Below are positions 1 through 11,825 of a DNA stretch of 64,000 bases, piece after piece (position 1 is the first letter of the stretch; each line of letters opens with the position of its first letter). Below the pieces are notes generated by a model. It saw only the letters and a list, made by a program, of their open reading frames with translations. It had not been told where the DNA came from and ran no database searches. Source of the DNA: Phylloscopus collybita (Eukaryota > Chordata > Aves > Passeriformes > Phylloscopidae). Made by a program: the position numbers and the translations under genes. The stretch covers positions 5,034,501-5,098,500 of the forward strand of contig JAJNNQ010000031.1 in the NCBI GenBank assembly GCA_027886175.1, read 5' to 3'.

Positions 1-39
1 TGAGGTGAGAAGTCAATCAGTGCCCTCCTAGTCCTGGGC

Positions 40-235
40 AGGGATGTGGGGATCCCTGGGGCTCTGGGGGGTTCCCACCTGGGAGAGCTGTGCCTCATCC
101 CAGCCGGGAGCCCCGGAGGGCTGCGGAATCACCCCGGGAACCTGGGAGCTCCAGCCCTGCCCTCCAGGGCAAGGGAAGGGTTTCTGCACTCAGCTGAGGA
201 GCAGAGCACATTCAGCTCTGGCCATGCCAAATGAG
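40..235. other. Short GC-rich segment at the left edge
   Basis: About 200 bp are clearly richer in G and C than the surrounding AT-rich intron, with runs such as CTGGGGCTCTGGGGGG and CCGGGAGCCCCGGAGGG. Both strands read open for 60 or so codons, but the products are low-information Pro/Gly/Ser strings and no domain is recognised. CpG pairs are few, so it is not a convincing CpG island. It could be the edge of an older repeat. Confidence 0.4.
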
Positions 236-437
236 TGCAAATTAAGGTAAATTAGAAAATCATGAACTATTTAATATTCTTATTTCCACATTATTTATTC
301 AGAAGAAATTTCTATTAACAGTGCATTGGACTCACAAGGCAATTAACTCCCTCTGCTCTCACGGGTCCCTCTGCAGATACACTGACGTGCTCTGCAGAAC
401 AAAGGATTTGATCTTTGGGGAAAATAATTTGCTGGAA

Positions 438-491
438 TGTTTTTCTTTCTTTCTTTTTTTTTCCCCCTTTCTTTTTTTCTTTTTTTCTCAT
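438..491 (+). repeat. Polypyrimidine (T/C) tract
   Basis: The stretch is almost entirely T with interspersed C (TTTCTTTCTTTC followed by long T and C runs). It is simple low-complexity DNA, with no acceptor-exon pair recognised behind it. Confidence 0.8.
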
Positions 492-1799
492 TTGCTTATC
501 ACAGTGTTAACATGTGAAGGCAAACAATGAATTGCTTTGCTGCTGTCTGTGAGGACACAGATGAGGAGGATGCATTTACATCTCCATCCACCTCAGAATT
601 GTTCTCCATCACTAATATTCAGAGCATCCAACACGATTGTCTCCTTCCTTCCAGCGTGCTTTGCCCTTCTCTCCCTGGGAAAAAAAGCAGAAATAGAGTA
701 CACAGCTTGTGAATTCTACATTTAGTTCTGTGCCTGATGGAGACGCAAAACACAGATGATGGCTCCTCTCAAAGAGCACAAGTGTCGCTAGCTCAAGTCT
801 CAAGCATTTCATTGACAGGAAAATGCATTCTTTCTCATTTCCAGGGGGTTCAGGAGTCAGTTCTGGGATGGTGGATGCCTCTGGGCAGGATGGTTTGTTT
901 CTACATAGCTCTATTAAATGCTGCAATGTGAAGTAATGCACTTTAATTATTCTAAAGCATAATTTATACATTAGTTTCCATAGTAACTTGTCATTGCTGT
1001 GACATGGTTGGAGTGACATTTGTGAGTCAATTAAGCAATGATTTGCAGTGTTTTATTTCTCAAGTAATTTCTTTTTTTCTTTTCTGTTATGGCCAGCCAG
1101 CTACGTTTATATTGAAATTGTACATTCCATAGTTATATGCTAGATGGAAAATTAGTCAATGAGGTAATTGCATTTTAAGCATGAAAGAAGTCTAACTGAA
1201 ATCTGTTTCTGCAGAAGGTTGTATTTTCAAAACTGCACTACTTTGACACATGGGAATATTGTTTCTTCAGGGCTTGCTCCACTATTAAATAAAGATTTAA
1301 GTGTTTGGCTCTGAAGGAATCATCACTTTCAACCAGGGACAATTCACTGTGCCAATAAAAAGGTTGTGTACAATTTAGAAAGGACCAGAGAACAATGTTC
1401 TTGGCTCTAATTAGTTTTCTTGATCTATAAGGTAATATATTTCTCAGAAGGATATAAATGATACTAACACTTTTATTTTGACGTAATAAGCCTTCTAAAG
1501 AATGAGTGAGTTTAAATGAAAAATACATACAGTACAAGCAACTCCTGTTTGCCATTGGTACCCTCACAGTCATAGCTGCATGTGTCTGTACTTGGAGGAA
1601 GCTCAGGAAATAAAGTATTGTGTGATACTGTTTTTGCAAACTCATTTTTAATGGGGATTTTCAGTAGATTGTGGCCATCTGCAGCAGCAGAACATGTTGG
1701 AGAAGGGCTAGTTCACCCCACAGTGGGTTTGTTGGTGTGGAAGAGAAGCAACACACAAATTTTGTCTCAATTATCCAGATTTCAAATATTCCAGATCGC

Positions 1800-1980
1800 G
1801 TGTCAGGAAGAACTTCTTTACTGTGAGGGTGGCAAGGCCACCTCAGGTGGCTCAGTGAGGTTGGGGCTGACCTTGGAAGTGTCCAAGGCCAGGCTGGACA
1901 AGGCTGGGACAACCTGGGATGGTGGGAAGTGGAATGGGATGATCTCAAAGGTCCTGTCTGACCCAAACAGTTCTGTGATG
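1800..1980 (+). mobile_element. CR1 LINE 3' fragment, sense orientation
   Basis: The sequence follows the CR1 3' region. It begins TGTCAGGAAGAACTTCTTTA, continues through GTGTCCAAGGCCAGGCTGGA, then GATGATCTCAAAGGTCCTGTC, and ends GTTCTGTGATG. This is the end of ORF2 plus the 3' UTR. The middle is degraded and the copy is heavily 5'-truncated, as is usual for CR1. CR1 elements are the dominant LINEs of birds and reptiles. The canonical terminal ATTCTATG repeat is degraded. The left boundary is approximate. Confidence 0.85.
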
Positions 1981-4900
1981 TTGGTTACAGACTCTGAAAG
2001 CTGCAAATCCACAATTACAAAAGAATGCTCTAAGAAAGGCACCACAGGTGGCTGAGGATAGAATGCCAAACACCCGTGATGTGATGTAGAAAAGCTTATT
2101 TTTGTTTATAGATTCACTAGACTATATTCTAGTATGGGATAAAAGCTTGGCTATATTTAAACAATAGCTTAATGCCTTTTTTTCTTTTTTTTTTTCTCTT
2201 ACAATGACAGATTTTAGAACGTAGGTGAGTAGGTACTTAGAGGAAATGTTTTTCATTAGTGCAAAACACGACTTTGCAGAGGCAGCAGCCGTAAGTAAAA
2301 CATGGGCACAGGGGCAGTCCCTGATCACAGCCCCACCCCTGAGTGGGATCAAACCCTCTCCAGTTGGCCGTAACAGCTCCAGGAGTGCTGCCCTCTGCCA
2401 GGGAGGCACAGCCAGGTGAAAAGGGTGTCAAACTAGGGGCAGCTTCATTTCAGCTCATCAGGAATTCACTACCTGAATAAGAGCAGGAGTACTGGAGTTG
2501 GAGCTGTGCCCAGGTGTTGCAAAGGACAGGATGGAGCCCAGCAAGTTGCCAGGAAACTCCTGCTCTCCTCTCCTGCCTGTCCCAGAAGTGCTCATTGTCC
2601 ATCACATCTGTTGTTCTCATTCTCAGCTGATGACAGAGGAATCAGAAATAGGTTTGTTCTATGAGGTCAGTTGAAATGCTGATGGAGAAGTAAATTGAGA
2701 TTGTTTTCGAAGGGAATATTCTCAGGCATTTGCATATGGCTTGGCTTTTTCATTCTTTCCCTCCACCTCCCCAGTCAACAGGAAAAAAATGGCCAATGGA
2801 AATGTATGAGGCTGATGGACTTGCACCACCTCGAAATTCATCTGCATTTTTATATTTACCCATTCTGAACGTTTCCAGCTACTGATGGAGACAGTAAAAG
2901 GTTGTGCACAGCTTAACAAAAGGCTGCTCCGAATAACAATTGGGGCTGGGAGGGATAAAATATATGAATTAAATTGGAAAACAATAAAAGCTTCTCTACT
3001 ACCCGACATGCTTTATTTTACTAAAATTTCTTAATAGTTTTACTTCCCACAATGATCTACACGTACATATATTACAATTATTGCAGTACTAAAAAGATCA
3101 TAAAAAATTGTTTAAAAAAAGGCAAAGTATGGGAGACTGCTGAAGCCTGGCTGTAAATTGGAGCCAGCAGGGGCAGATTTGAGGTGAAGAATCAGAAGTT
3201 TATCTGTCACCATTGTAGTGTAATGTTTCAGTTGTTTTACCTGTAAAATGAGGACAGCAGGAAGTCTCTTGGATGGGTTGGGCAGAACATGGTCACCTAC
3301 ACAAATTGCAATAGTTCAGGAAGTTACTGCTAGTCAAAGGAGCAGCAAAAACCTTATGGAAATCCCATCACTTTTGAGAGTAAAATGTGAAAGCTTAACC
3401 CCTGTGCATTATCCTTGGGAAATGAAGTGTGTTTTGCATGCACCCAGCTATCCACACACAGAGAGTGAGTGACTGTGACGTGATAGATAAACTGTAATTT
3501 AGCTGTCATCACATAAACGTGGCCAGTGACTCGTGAGCAGAACCAGCAACTTAATCCGTGTTTTCCAAATATCCGTGTGCACGTGGAGGAGGAGAACACC
3601 TAGGCTACAGCACACACACCAACAAACACACTGTTGGTAGTTAGTGGGTTTCATGCACATGCCTCTTTATGCAGTGTTAGGAACGCTGCTGATAAAACTG
3701 CAGCTGTTTATCTAAGTGGCTGAAATGTCGTCAGTGTGGCCACTTGCTTGAGATGCATTGTTCCTTCACTTTGCTTTGTTAACAGAGGAGTCCAAATGCT
3801 TTTAATGAGCTGGTATTTAGGGTGTTGTCTTCTCTTCATCTCCTGAGGGAAGGACAATCAGGATTTCCTCCAGATTCTCATCATTTCTCATCCACAGTTG
3901 CAGTAATCTTAGTTCAGGGTCGAATTCGGGTTTGTTAGTTTTGGAATTCTTAAACTCTGGATTATGTTTTCATTTCAGAGGACTGCATTAAACATCTGTT
4001 TCTACTACTGTACAATGCTGCTATATAACTTGTCCCCATTTCTGTATAAACAAAGTGTTCTTCCATTTATTTCTGAAAGGATTATCAAAAGCATCCATTT
4101 AGTGACTGGGTATTTTAGCCCTATTTTTAGAAATTAATGAAATACAGCATGTGAAATGCTGCACTAGATATATTAACCCTCATGGATCACTAGGCACCCT
4201 ATAGAAGTTTGCAAAATATTTCTATTACAGCTAATTATAGTGTTGTGAGTCTACACAGTTATCTGAGAAAAAATATTTGAAACAATGGAAGGGTTTTCAT
4301 TTAGCAAAGTATTTATTACACTGTGATCATTAAGATGAAAAGAATTTTAATGCATGTTTAGATTTCCATTGCAAAACTGAGCAGCTTTGATCTGTGTGCA
4401 CTGCTAGGTCTTCCTTCTTTTCCATGACACCTATACACATCAAAAACATGTAGTAGTGAGAATCTGTCAATTTTCACCACATATATCTTTAGACTGCCAC
4501 GTTGCTGCATCATTTTTTTTTTTTTTTCACTAGGAAAAGTGGCATGTGTAATTACAGGGAAGACACAATTACAAATTGCATGCAATTACAGCCAAACAAG
4601 TAAACAAAATAAAACTACATTCAGTGAGCTAAGGAGTAGCTGAAAGCCTTTTAATGGAGATGCCAAAGATGAGCTTTTGCAGCTCTACAATTTGTCAGTC
4701 AAATTATTGTTATTTAGGAGAACTTCCCCACAGAAGCTGAGAGTAGAGCAAATGATTGGCAAATTGTCTTCTGAAATCGGTATATACTCTTCTGATTAGC
4801 TTCCCCCCATTATTCCTTGGCAAAATCTTAATATTTTCAAAGTTGAGAACCTGGAGCATGTTTTTCCTTTAAATCTGGACTTTTATATTCTACTTGTCTC

Positions 4901-7061
4901 ATGAAGTGTGACTGAGGGGCACATCTCAGGAAATCAGCAGCATTTTGCAGGTGTGCTTGTAATAAAAAAAGATTTATGAGTTTTTGAAAAGATGGCACAA
5001 AAGAGGATAAATACTGTGCCTACATTGTTCAGACGTTTATCACTGCAAGAGATTCTATCTTCTGGATCTAAATCAATGGGAGAAATAAACAAAGCTGCAG
5101 AGATAAGGTTGTGTTGCCACTATAGATGGGTCCTATTCTAAAGAAATTTAATTCTGCTTGCAACCAGCTGCTGAGAAATTCTCTGTTCAGATCTTTTCTC
5201 TTACTTTTTCTACTGTAGTAGAACTGCTTCCCATAGAGGCTTTTTGGAGTTTCTGATTTTTTTTCCCCCCCTAAGATTAAGTTATTGGGAAGTTTGGATA
5301 AAAGGAAGAGCAGGCATAGGGATTCCTTTAGATTCCTTTTAACAAAGAAAGCATTACAAAGAGGTGTTCCTCAGCCTATCCCAACACAGATTATTTTCTG
5401 ATTATGTGGAATGTGTTTGGCAGCTGCATCCTCTTGACAAATAACCCTCCCTCTCCCCTAGCAGCATACTTCAAGATAATTGGCTGAAACGTTCTTAGCA
5501 AATAATTATTTGACCAATTAACGCTGTTAGTTGGCAGAGTAATGAACTGTGAATAGTTTTAATTCCTGTGAAATCCCACACTTTTAGGAATGGAGGGAAG
5601 ATAAAGAGCATTTAAAAGTTGTTGAACAAATAATTTTTTTCAGAAAACACTGAAAAGATACAAAAGTGTTTTGGTTTTTTGTTTTTCTTTCTTCAAACAC
5701 TTGTGGAGACCAAATGCTATTCAGATTGATGTTTGAGAGGAAAAAAAAAATCTGTAAAATGAGAGATGTATACTGACAGATGAAATTTTTAGAGTTTCTT
5801 CAAGACAAGAAGAAATTTTTGAATCCTTTTTGAGTTTATTCACACAGACTCGTAGAGTGAATGATCTATGTAAGTTAAGGCCCTAGCTGTGAAGAATTTT
5901 CCATTTAGCCCTCGGTACATTTTAGCTAAATTTAATATGGGCTTTGTAACTGGGCTGTAGTAGTCCTGAAATACTCAATGAAAACTGAGTGGTCAAGCTA
6001 CTGCCAGGACTTGGATTAAATCTTTTATTGTGGAAAGTAAGGAGAAAAAAAAAAAATCCTAAGAAGCAACCAGGACTACTGAGAGAAAAGGTCATGTATT
6101 TGTCATATATTAAAGAAGATAGCAGGTGGAGGGGGAAAAAAAAATCAAACTAAAACCACATCAAATCTAAAGAGCAGAGGACCAAACTCAGGAGTAGCTG
6201 AGAAATACTGAAGGTGAAGAAGGATTAGCAAAAGCAACAGGGACTAAACACTAAAGCCAAAGCACAGAAGTGGAAAGAGTAGCTGGAAGCAGAGCATTTA
6301 TCAGGCTGAAACAATGGCACATCCACACCATTGTGTTCTGAAGTAATTTGCCTGTAGGACAGAAAAAAAAAAAAATCTTGTTTTGAAATCAGATGGAAAT
6401 TAAAATGCAGCACTGTCTCCCAGGTTCTTTTTTTAGGAAAGCTTTTTGACAGCTACGAATGTCAGAAAAAGCTTCCTGTCTTAGTGTCTCTAACTTGAAT
6501 TAAGAAAAATAAGCGAGAAGTAAGACTTTGATGAATCTAGTGCCACTGTGTACATGGATATAAATTTGAGTTATCAATTACTTTGTGGATACTCTGCAGA
6601 GAAGTTTCTTAGATTTCAGTGACATGAACTGTATTTAAAAACGGTTAAAAAAATTGTGTGAGAGAGTATAGACTGAAAATCAGCATGCACTTGAAAATAT
6701 CATTAGAAAATAATCACCTTGCTACTTTTACTTAGTGTCTCATTAAACAGATGAGGTTACATTTTTACTAAATGAGAAGAAAAAGGGTTTATGGGGCACT
6801 TCTTGGGTAAATAAAAGAGCTCTTCCGGTCCCTTGGACGTTCCCCATAGAAATATTAGCATTTTTTCAAAACTAGTTCTTTCTATTCTAGCAATTTTGGA
6901 TCCTTCCCATTCTGCATTCATTTAAATAGAGAGAGATTATGTTGAAATGGTGCAAATTTACACAGTTCCTTAATTTACTGACATTTTGTGATTATCATAT
7001 AGAAGAGGCTTTACAAAATTTCGGAGGAAGGAATGGCAATGAGGGTGCAAGGAGGATAAAA
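1981..7061. other. Intronic stretch without recognised genes or repeats
   Basis: About 5 kb of AT-rich sequence with scattered A or T runs of 10-17 bases (for example near 4513, 6045 and 6362). Reading frames here are short and none matches a known domain. A few AT-rich homeodomain-type TAATTA/AATTA patches occur (for example 5500-5522), too common to count as evidence. Confidence 0.6.
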
Positions 7062-7156
7062 GGGTTTTTTTGTGGTTTTTGTTTTTTTGGTGGTTTGGGG
7101 TTTTTTTGGTTTTTTTGGGGGGGGGTAGTGGGGTTTTTTGTTTTGTTTTGTTGTTG
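7062..7156 (+). repeat. T/G-only low-complexity tract with G-runs
   Basis: Ninety-five bases are T or G with a single A at 7127. They include a G4 run, a G9 run at 7117-7125 and a further G4 run at 7130-7133. The G-rich right half has the spacing of a possible G-quadruplex. It explains the long Phe/Gly-rich and Lys/Pro-rich frames on the two strands, which are not genes. Confidence 0.85.
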
Positions 7157-9882
7157 CCTTTTTTTTTCTTTAGCATTTCTTCTTGTTAATCTGAGTAATA
7201 TTGTACAGAATCTTTCTCCAGTCTCAAACACAGGGTGAATGTTGGGCTGCTTATTCCACCTGTGGAGCCACAGGATGAACAGCAAAGAGCCCAAGGAAGT
7301 TTGGAGGAATTCCTCCAGCAGTACACATTTTTTTTTTCTCTCACTCAGTACTCGGAGACTGCAGCTTTAATTACTGCAAATATCCTTGGTTTGATCTTTA
7401 GTTTAAGTAAAAATGTCATGATGTATCAGCAATTAGAGCACAGCAATTACTGCAAAAAGTTTTTTGCTGGTCCAAGCTGCAAGAAAATCCAGGATTCTTT
7501 GTTTGTTTGTTTTCTCCTTTTGCCTTTTATTTTCACTTTGTCCCAATAGGAATATCATGCTTCTGTTCACAAAATTGTGCAAAGGGAAGAATAAGAACAC
7601 CTCAGAGACCTGGTATCATAGCTGGCTTGATTGAGGAGAGATCAGATCAGGGCAGGGATGTCCCTGGGATCCAGGAACTAATTGTGCAGCACCATGGGAT
7701 GCATAAACAGTCAAATGGCCAGTAAGAGGCGTGTGCTGGCAAGTGCATTGCATTAATGATTAATCTGATTTTGAGTAATGGCTAAGTATGATCATTACTG
7801 CCAGGTGAAATGTTCTGTATTTCTGGGATACTTTACCCCTGGGAAATAATCCCCCCGTCATCCATCAACTTTTCCCACTTGAAAAGCAGCCATAATGAGC
7901 CTCAGTTTTAATGGTGTAGGTCATCTGTACCTGCATCTATTTTATAGCCTTCTAATATCCTTGATTTCTGTGAGCTTATTCGTGATTTATGTTGCCATGA
8001 ATAAATAAAGAACAAATATTAACTCGTACAGCCACACAATCTCCACATAATTATATAGATGTGAGCTGGATTAGCCTCTCAGCATCCCACTTGAAAGTCT
8101 GGAATAAAGAACATCAGGTGTTTTACAGAAAGGTTAGAGAATATTAATAGCCCTAAACAGAAGAAAAAATTCAATTATGAGCCTAATAAACAAATTACCT
8201 AAAGATGTATTGTGTGTGCTCTTAGTATGCAGTTAATTATGCATGATCTAGCAGGCTTTTTTTTTTGCTTTTCCTCTGTATTTGATTACTTGAATTTAAT
8301 AATTTACGTACTCTCCATCAACACACCCTTGGGAACCTTCATCTGATGTTTCCCAAATTAAAGCCTCATTGGTTATGTTAAATGAAGCTAAATATATAAT
8401 TCAGAAAAATGAGAAGGACCAACCAATATTGACAACTCCTCCTGGAATTCAGGGTCTGGAGTAAAACTCATGTTGAAATCTCCATCTGCACCTTGTTGGA
8501 AGATTTTATTGCAATCAAACTTTCACATTTTTCCATTAATATTTCTGGATGATGTGTATAATTGTTTGCCTTTCTGGAGGAGGTTACAGGGTGCCATAGT
8601 ACAGGAAATATTTTATTTGAAGCAAGTGGCAACAGTGACTGTCATAAATATATTAAACCATGTTGACCTTATTTCCTATGTGAGTTTTCTTTTGTTCCAT
8701 AAGAATTAAAAAAAAGTTAATTGTATCTTATATTATGTACCTCTAGTAGGAACATTTAATTTTAAGGTAAATGTGCTGTGGTTCTGCAGGTGCTCAGCTC
8801 TAGTCTTTGTGTTCCACACAGATGTGAATTATTTGTCCAGCAGTTGTATGAGTTGTTTCAAACTGGGAAGTTGTCATTTTTAACTTCTTTTAAATAGTTC
8901 TGAATAAATAGATTACTTATTCGGGCCATCACAGAGGTATTATGTTGCTGTGTCTTCTACTTGCTGCTTCACTCTGGCTTTTTTGGATGTCTGATGGTAT
9001 TTTTATTATTGTTTTTCTCCCAGCTCATGACATTTGCCATTTGATTACATTGATTGTTCAGATTAATGGTTTTGTTTTCTGCCAAGAACCCAGATCAGGT
9101 TTGTCTTTACAAAAGCATTAAAAAAAAAAATCAGTTACAAATACAGGAGGAGTGGCTTTTGCTGAGTGACTTAGTAACAGAAAAGATTTCTCTCACTAAA
9201 AGTTGGTAGCTTTTCATTAAAGGGTCAGCAGCATAAAAGCAGCTGTTCTTCTTGAAGATGTATCCACTGAAACACTCATCAAACCCAGTGCTCTCAAAGC
9301 TTTTTTCTGTTCTAAATGTAATTACTGTTTGTCACCCTTCCTGTTCTGTCTTCTTAAAATGATTCCACATACATTATATTGTATCTTTTATGCTGACATT
9401 TGTCTTTTCTCTTTTTGAAGTCTCTGTCAGTATAGAATGGTGTTTCCACATGCTTTCTTCATGCCTCAGCTAAAGCAAAAAGAGAAAAATCAATGCTGGG
9501 TGTGCTCCTTTATCCACTCTGTGCTCACCCTTCCTTTCACAAAGCTGCTTCTTCTGACAAAAACTCAGCTATTGGGACAAGGAACCAAACATCTCACCTG
9601 TACCTGCCTTTCTCCCAGTCTTCCCACCAGTTTAACCAGTGTGGACAGGACTCATCCTGTGTCCTCAAGACCACTCTGACGTCTTGCTCTGCACTGACAC
9701 TTCTTATTTTGCAAGGACTAACATTTGCCTTACTCATTTTGTGTCAGATGCACATGGGTTTTGATAAAATTGGGTTAATGAACTCAATAAGAATCAAATG
9801 TCATAGTCTTGTCAGAATCTGGAATAATTTTAAGTTACTAAGAAGTTTGATCAGATGCACCTTATCTATAAAGGTCATCTGC
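7157..9882. other. Intronic stretch without recognised genes or repeats
   Basis: This is AT-rich unique-looking sequence with short A/T runs. The region about 7880-8110 contains several compact AT-rich motifs and no repeat resemblance, so it could be conserved non-coding DNA, but conservation cannot be judged from one sequence. Confidence 0.5.
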
Positions 9883-9985
9883 CTTTTGTGTTTTGTTGGT
9901 TTTTTTTGTTTTGGTTTGGTTTTTTGTTTGTTTGTTTTTGTTTGTTTTTGTTCGTTTGTTTGTTTTTTGTGGTTTTTTTTTTTTG
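9883..9985 (+). repeat. T/G-only low-complexity tract, (GTTT)n-like
   Basis: About 100 bases consist of T and G with one C near 9953. The main pattern is GTTT/GTTTT repeats, followed by T12. The Phe/Val/Cys-rich frame at 9493-10014 is an artefact of this tract. Confidence 0.88.
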
Positions 9986-10395
9986 CTTTTATTAATTTTT
10001 TTGTTTGTTGGTGAAGATACAGATTTTGGATGAGGGAAGAGCAAGAGGTTTGGTTTTGGGTTTTTTTCCCTCTTCAGTGTTTTTATTCAGGGTTGTTTGG
10101 TATCAAGCCCCAGAACAGGGTCAAAGCCTGATTGTTATGCTGGCCTAAGGAATAAGTGTCAGAGCTGAGAGAGTTGTTCTCCTCAGCTTGTGTGTGCTCA
10201 GCAGCTCACTGAAGCTCTACCAAGGAGTGATTACAGTCAGATCTGACAATCATTTGAATCTCTGTGCATGCCAACAGCTGTCCCCGGGTCATGGGTGACA
10301 GAGACATCTCCAGCTGGATGGAAACTGATGTCAAGTCACTCAAGCACTCTTCCTAGTTATTGAACATAGTTAAGTTGTAAATCACTTTAGGTCAC

Positions 10396-10558
10396 GAAAA
10401 AAAAAACAAAAAACAACAAAACAAAACACAAAAAAAATCCAAACCAAAACAACGACAAAAAACCCCAACAAACAAAAAATACACAAAAAAACCACCAAAA
10501 AAACCAACAAACGAAAGAAAACCAAAAAAAAAAAAAAAAAAACCCACCACCAACCAAA
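10396..10558 (-). repeat. A/C-rich low-complexity tract (T/G tract on the - strand)
   Basis: About 160 bases are nearly all A and C, with very few G or T interruptions. Units resemble CAAAAC, AACCAAA and CCACC, with an A20 run near 10527-10546. It is the reverse-complement counterpart of the T/G tracts at 7.1 and 9.9 kb. Confidence 0.88.
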
Positions 10559-11217
10559 AGAACTTTTGAGATGGCACAGGGAGATCTAGGTGAAAAAGTG
10601 AGATAGGAGTTGGAAAAGCAGCTTGTAAAGGATTAAATCCCTTCACAACATCAGTAACTATAAAGGAATTTATATGTCCTACTTTAACTTTTGAGGCTCG
10701 TTGTGACGATGCAGCCTTCAAACAAGAAGTTTTGTTTAAAAGAAATTAATCTAGGGATGGAACTGGTGATTACAGCTTTGCCACAAAAAAAAAAAAAAAG
10801 ATGGGGGTTTGAAGGATGGCATGCTTGGCTGAATTGGAGACACTTAGACAAATCAGGAGTGATAATCCATTCCTGTGACATGTGATGCACCGCTGCCTTC
10901 CAGGATGAACACCATCAAACTTGGCCGTGCTCGAGGGATGTCTGAGATTGCCCTGCCTGCCCAGCAGCACCACGCTGCTGCATTTTGCTCCTACCAATTT
11001 CCTGTAAAGAAAAAAACAAAACAACAGGAGACACCACGATGCCTGCAGAATCGCACAGGGGAGGGAGAAAGGGTTTAATCACCTACAGCTTTCTGCTGGG
11101 AAACTTTTAGAAGGCATAACAGGAATTGAAGGGAATTTGTGTGCCAGCTCTGTGAGTGCACACACATGGCTGTGCTCTGGCTTTCCAAAAGGCTGTGTTG
11201 GAAGAATTACCCTTCCA

Positions 11218-11376
11218 TTAAAACAAAACAAACCAAAAAATAAACAAACAAACAGAAAACAAACCAAAAAAAACCACCCCAAAACCCACAAAAACCAACC
11301 AACCAAAAAACACAACAAAAAAACCCAAAAAACACCAACCCCCCCCCCCAAAAAAAACAAAACCAAAAAACAAAAC
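11218..11376 (-). repeat. A/C-rich low-complexity tract with a C11 run
   Basis: About 160 bases are almost all A and C. It includes CAAA repeats, CCAACCAACC and a C11 run at 11339-11349, which is G11 on the - strand. It accounts for the Lys/Thr/Pro-rich frame on + and the Phe/Val/Gly/Leu-rich frame on -. Confidence 0.88.
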
Positions 11377-11743
11377 GAATCAAAACTGAGAGAAAGCAGA
11401 AAAACTTCTTTTTGTTTTAAGTAATTTTCAAAACTTGGAATTAAAAACAATACTCCTTTCTTGACGAGGCAGTTTTGGCAAGTTCAGCGCAGGCATAAAA
11501 TCAATTTCTCCCCATTGAAAACTGCTTTTCATCTCACTGAGTCGTAACGTGGCCATGAGGGGCCGGGAGCTGGAGTTGTCTGTCAAGGCTGGAAAAACTC
11601 TTGGAACATCACTCGTTCTTGGTCTCAAAGTTGCCTGTTTGATAACAGAACCTGCTCTTGTACCAGAAGTGATGGGAGGTAGAGGGTTCCAAGCCCTTAT
11701 GAAAATGGATTATTTATTTTCTTAAGTTCATTTGATGCTGTAC

Positions 11744-11825
11744 TAAAACAAACAAACAGACATCCCACCAAAGAAAACAAACAAACAAAAAACCCCTCAA
11801 AACCCCGAACATAAACCCCCAAACT
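11744..11825 (-). repeat. A/C-rich low-complexity tract
   Basis: This is a third, shorter A/C-rich tract with CAAA repeats and C4-C5 runs, slightly interrupted by G and T. It lies within 1.4 kb of the two preceding A/C tracts and in the same orientation. Confidence 0.75.

Noticed and set aside
6939..7294. Overlapping 99-codon frames on both strands
   Set aside because: Both run through the T/G tract at 7062-7156 and carry no domain.
9493..10014. Membrane-protein-like Phe/Val/Cys-rich frame
   Set aside because: The hydrophobic C-terminal part is the translation of a T/G low-complexity tract.
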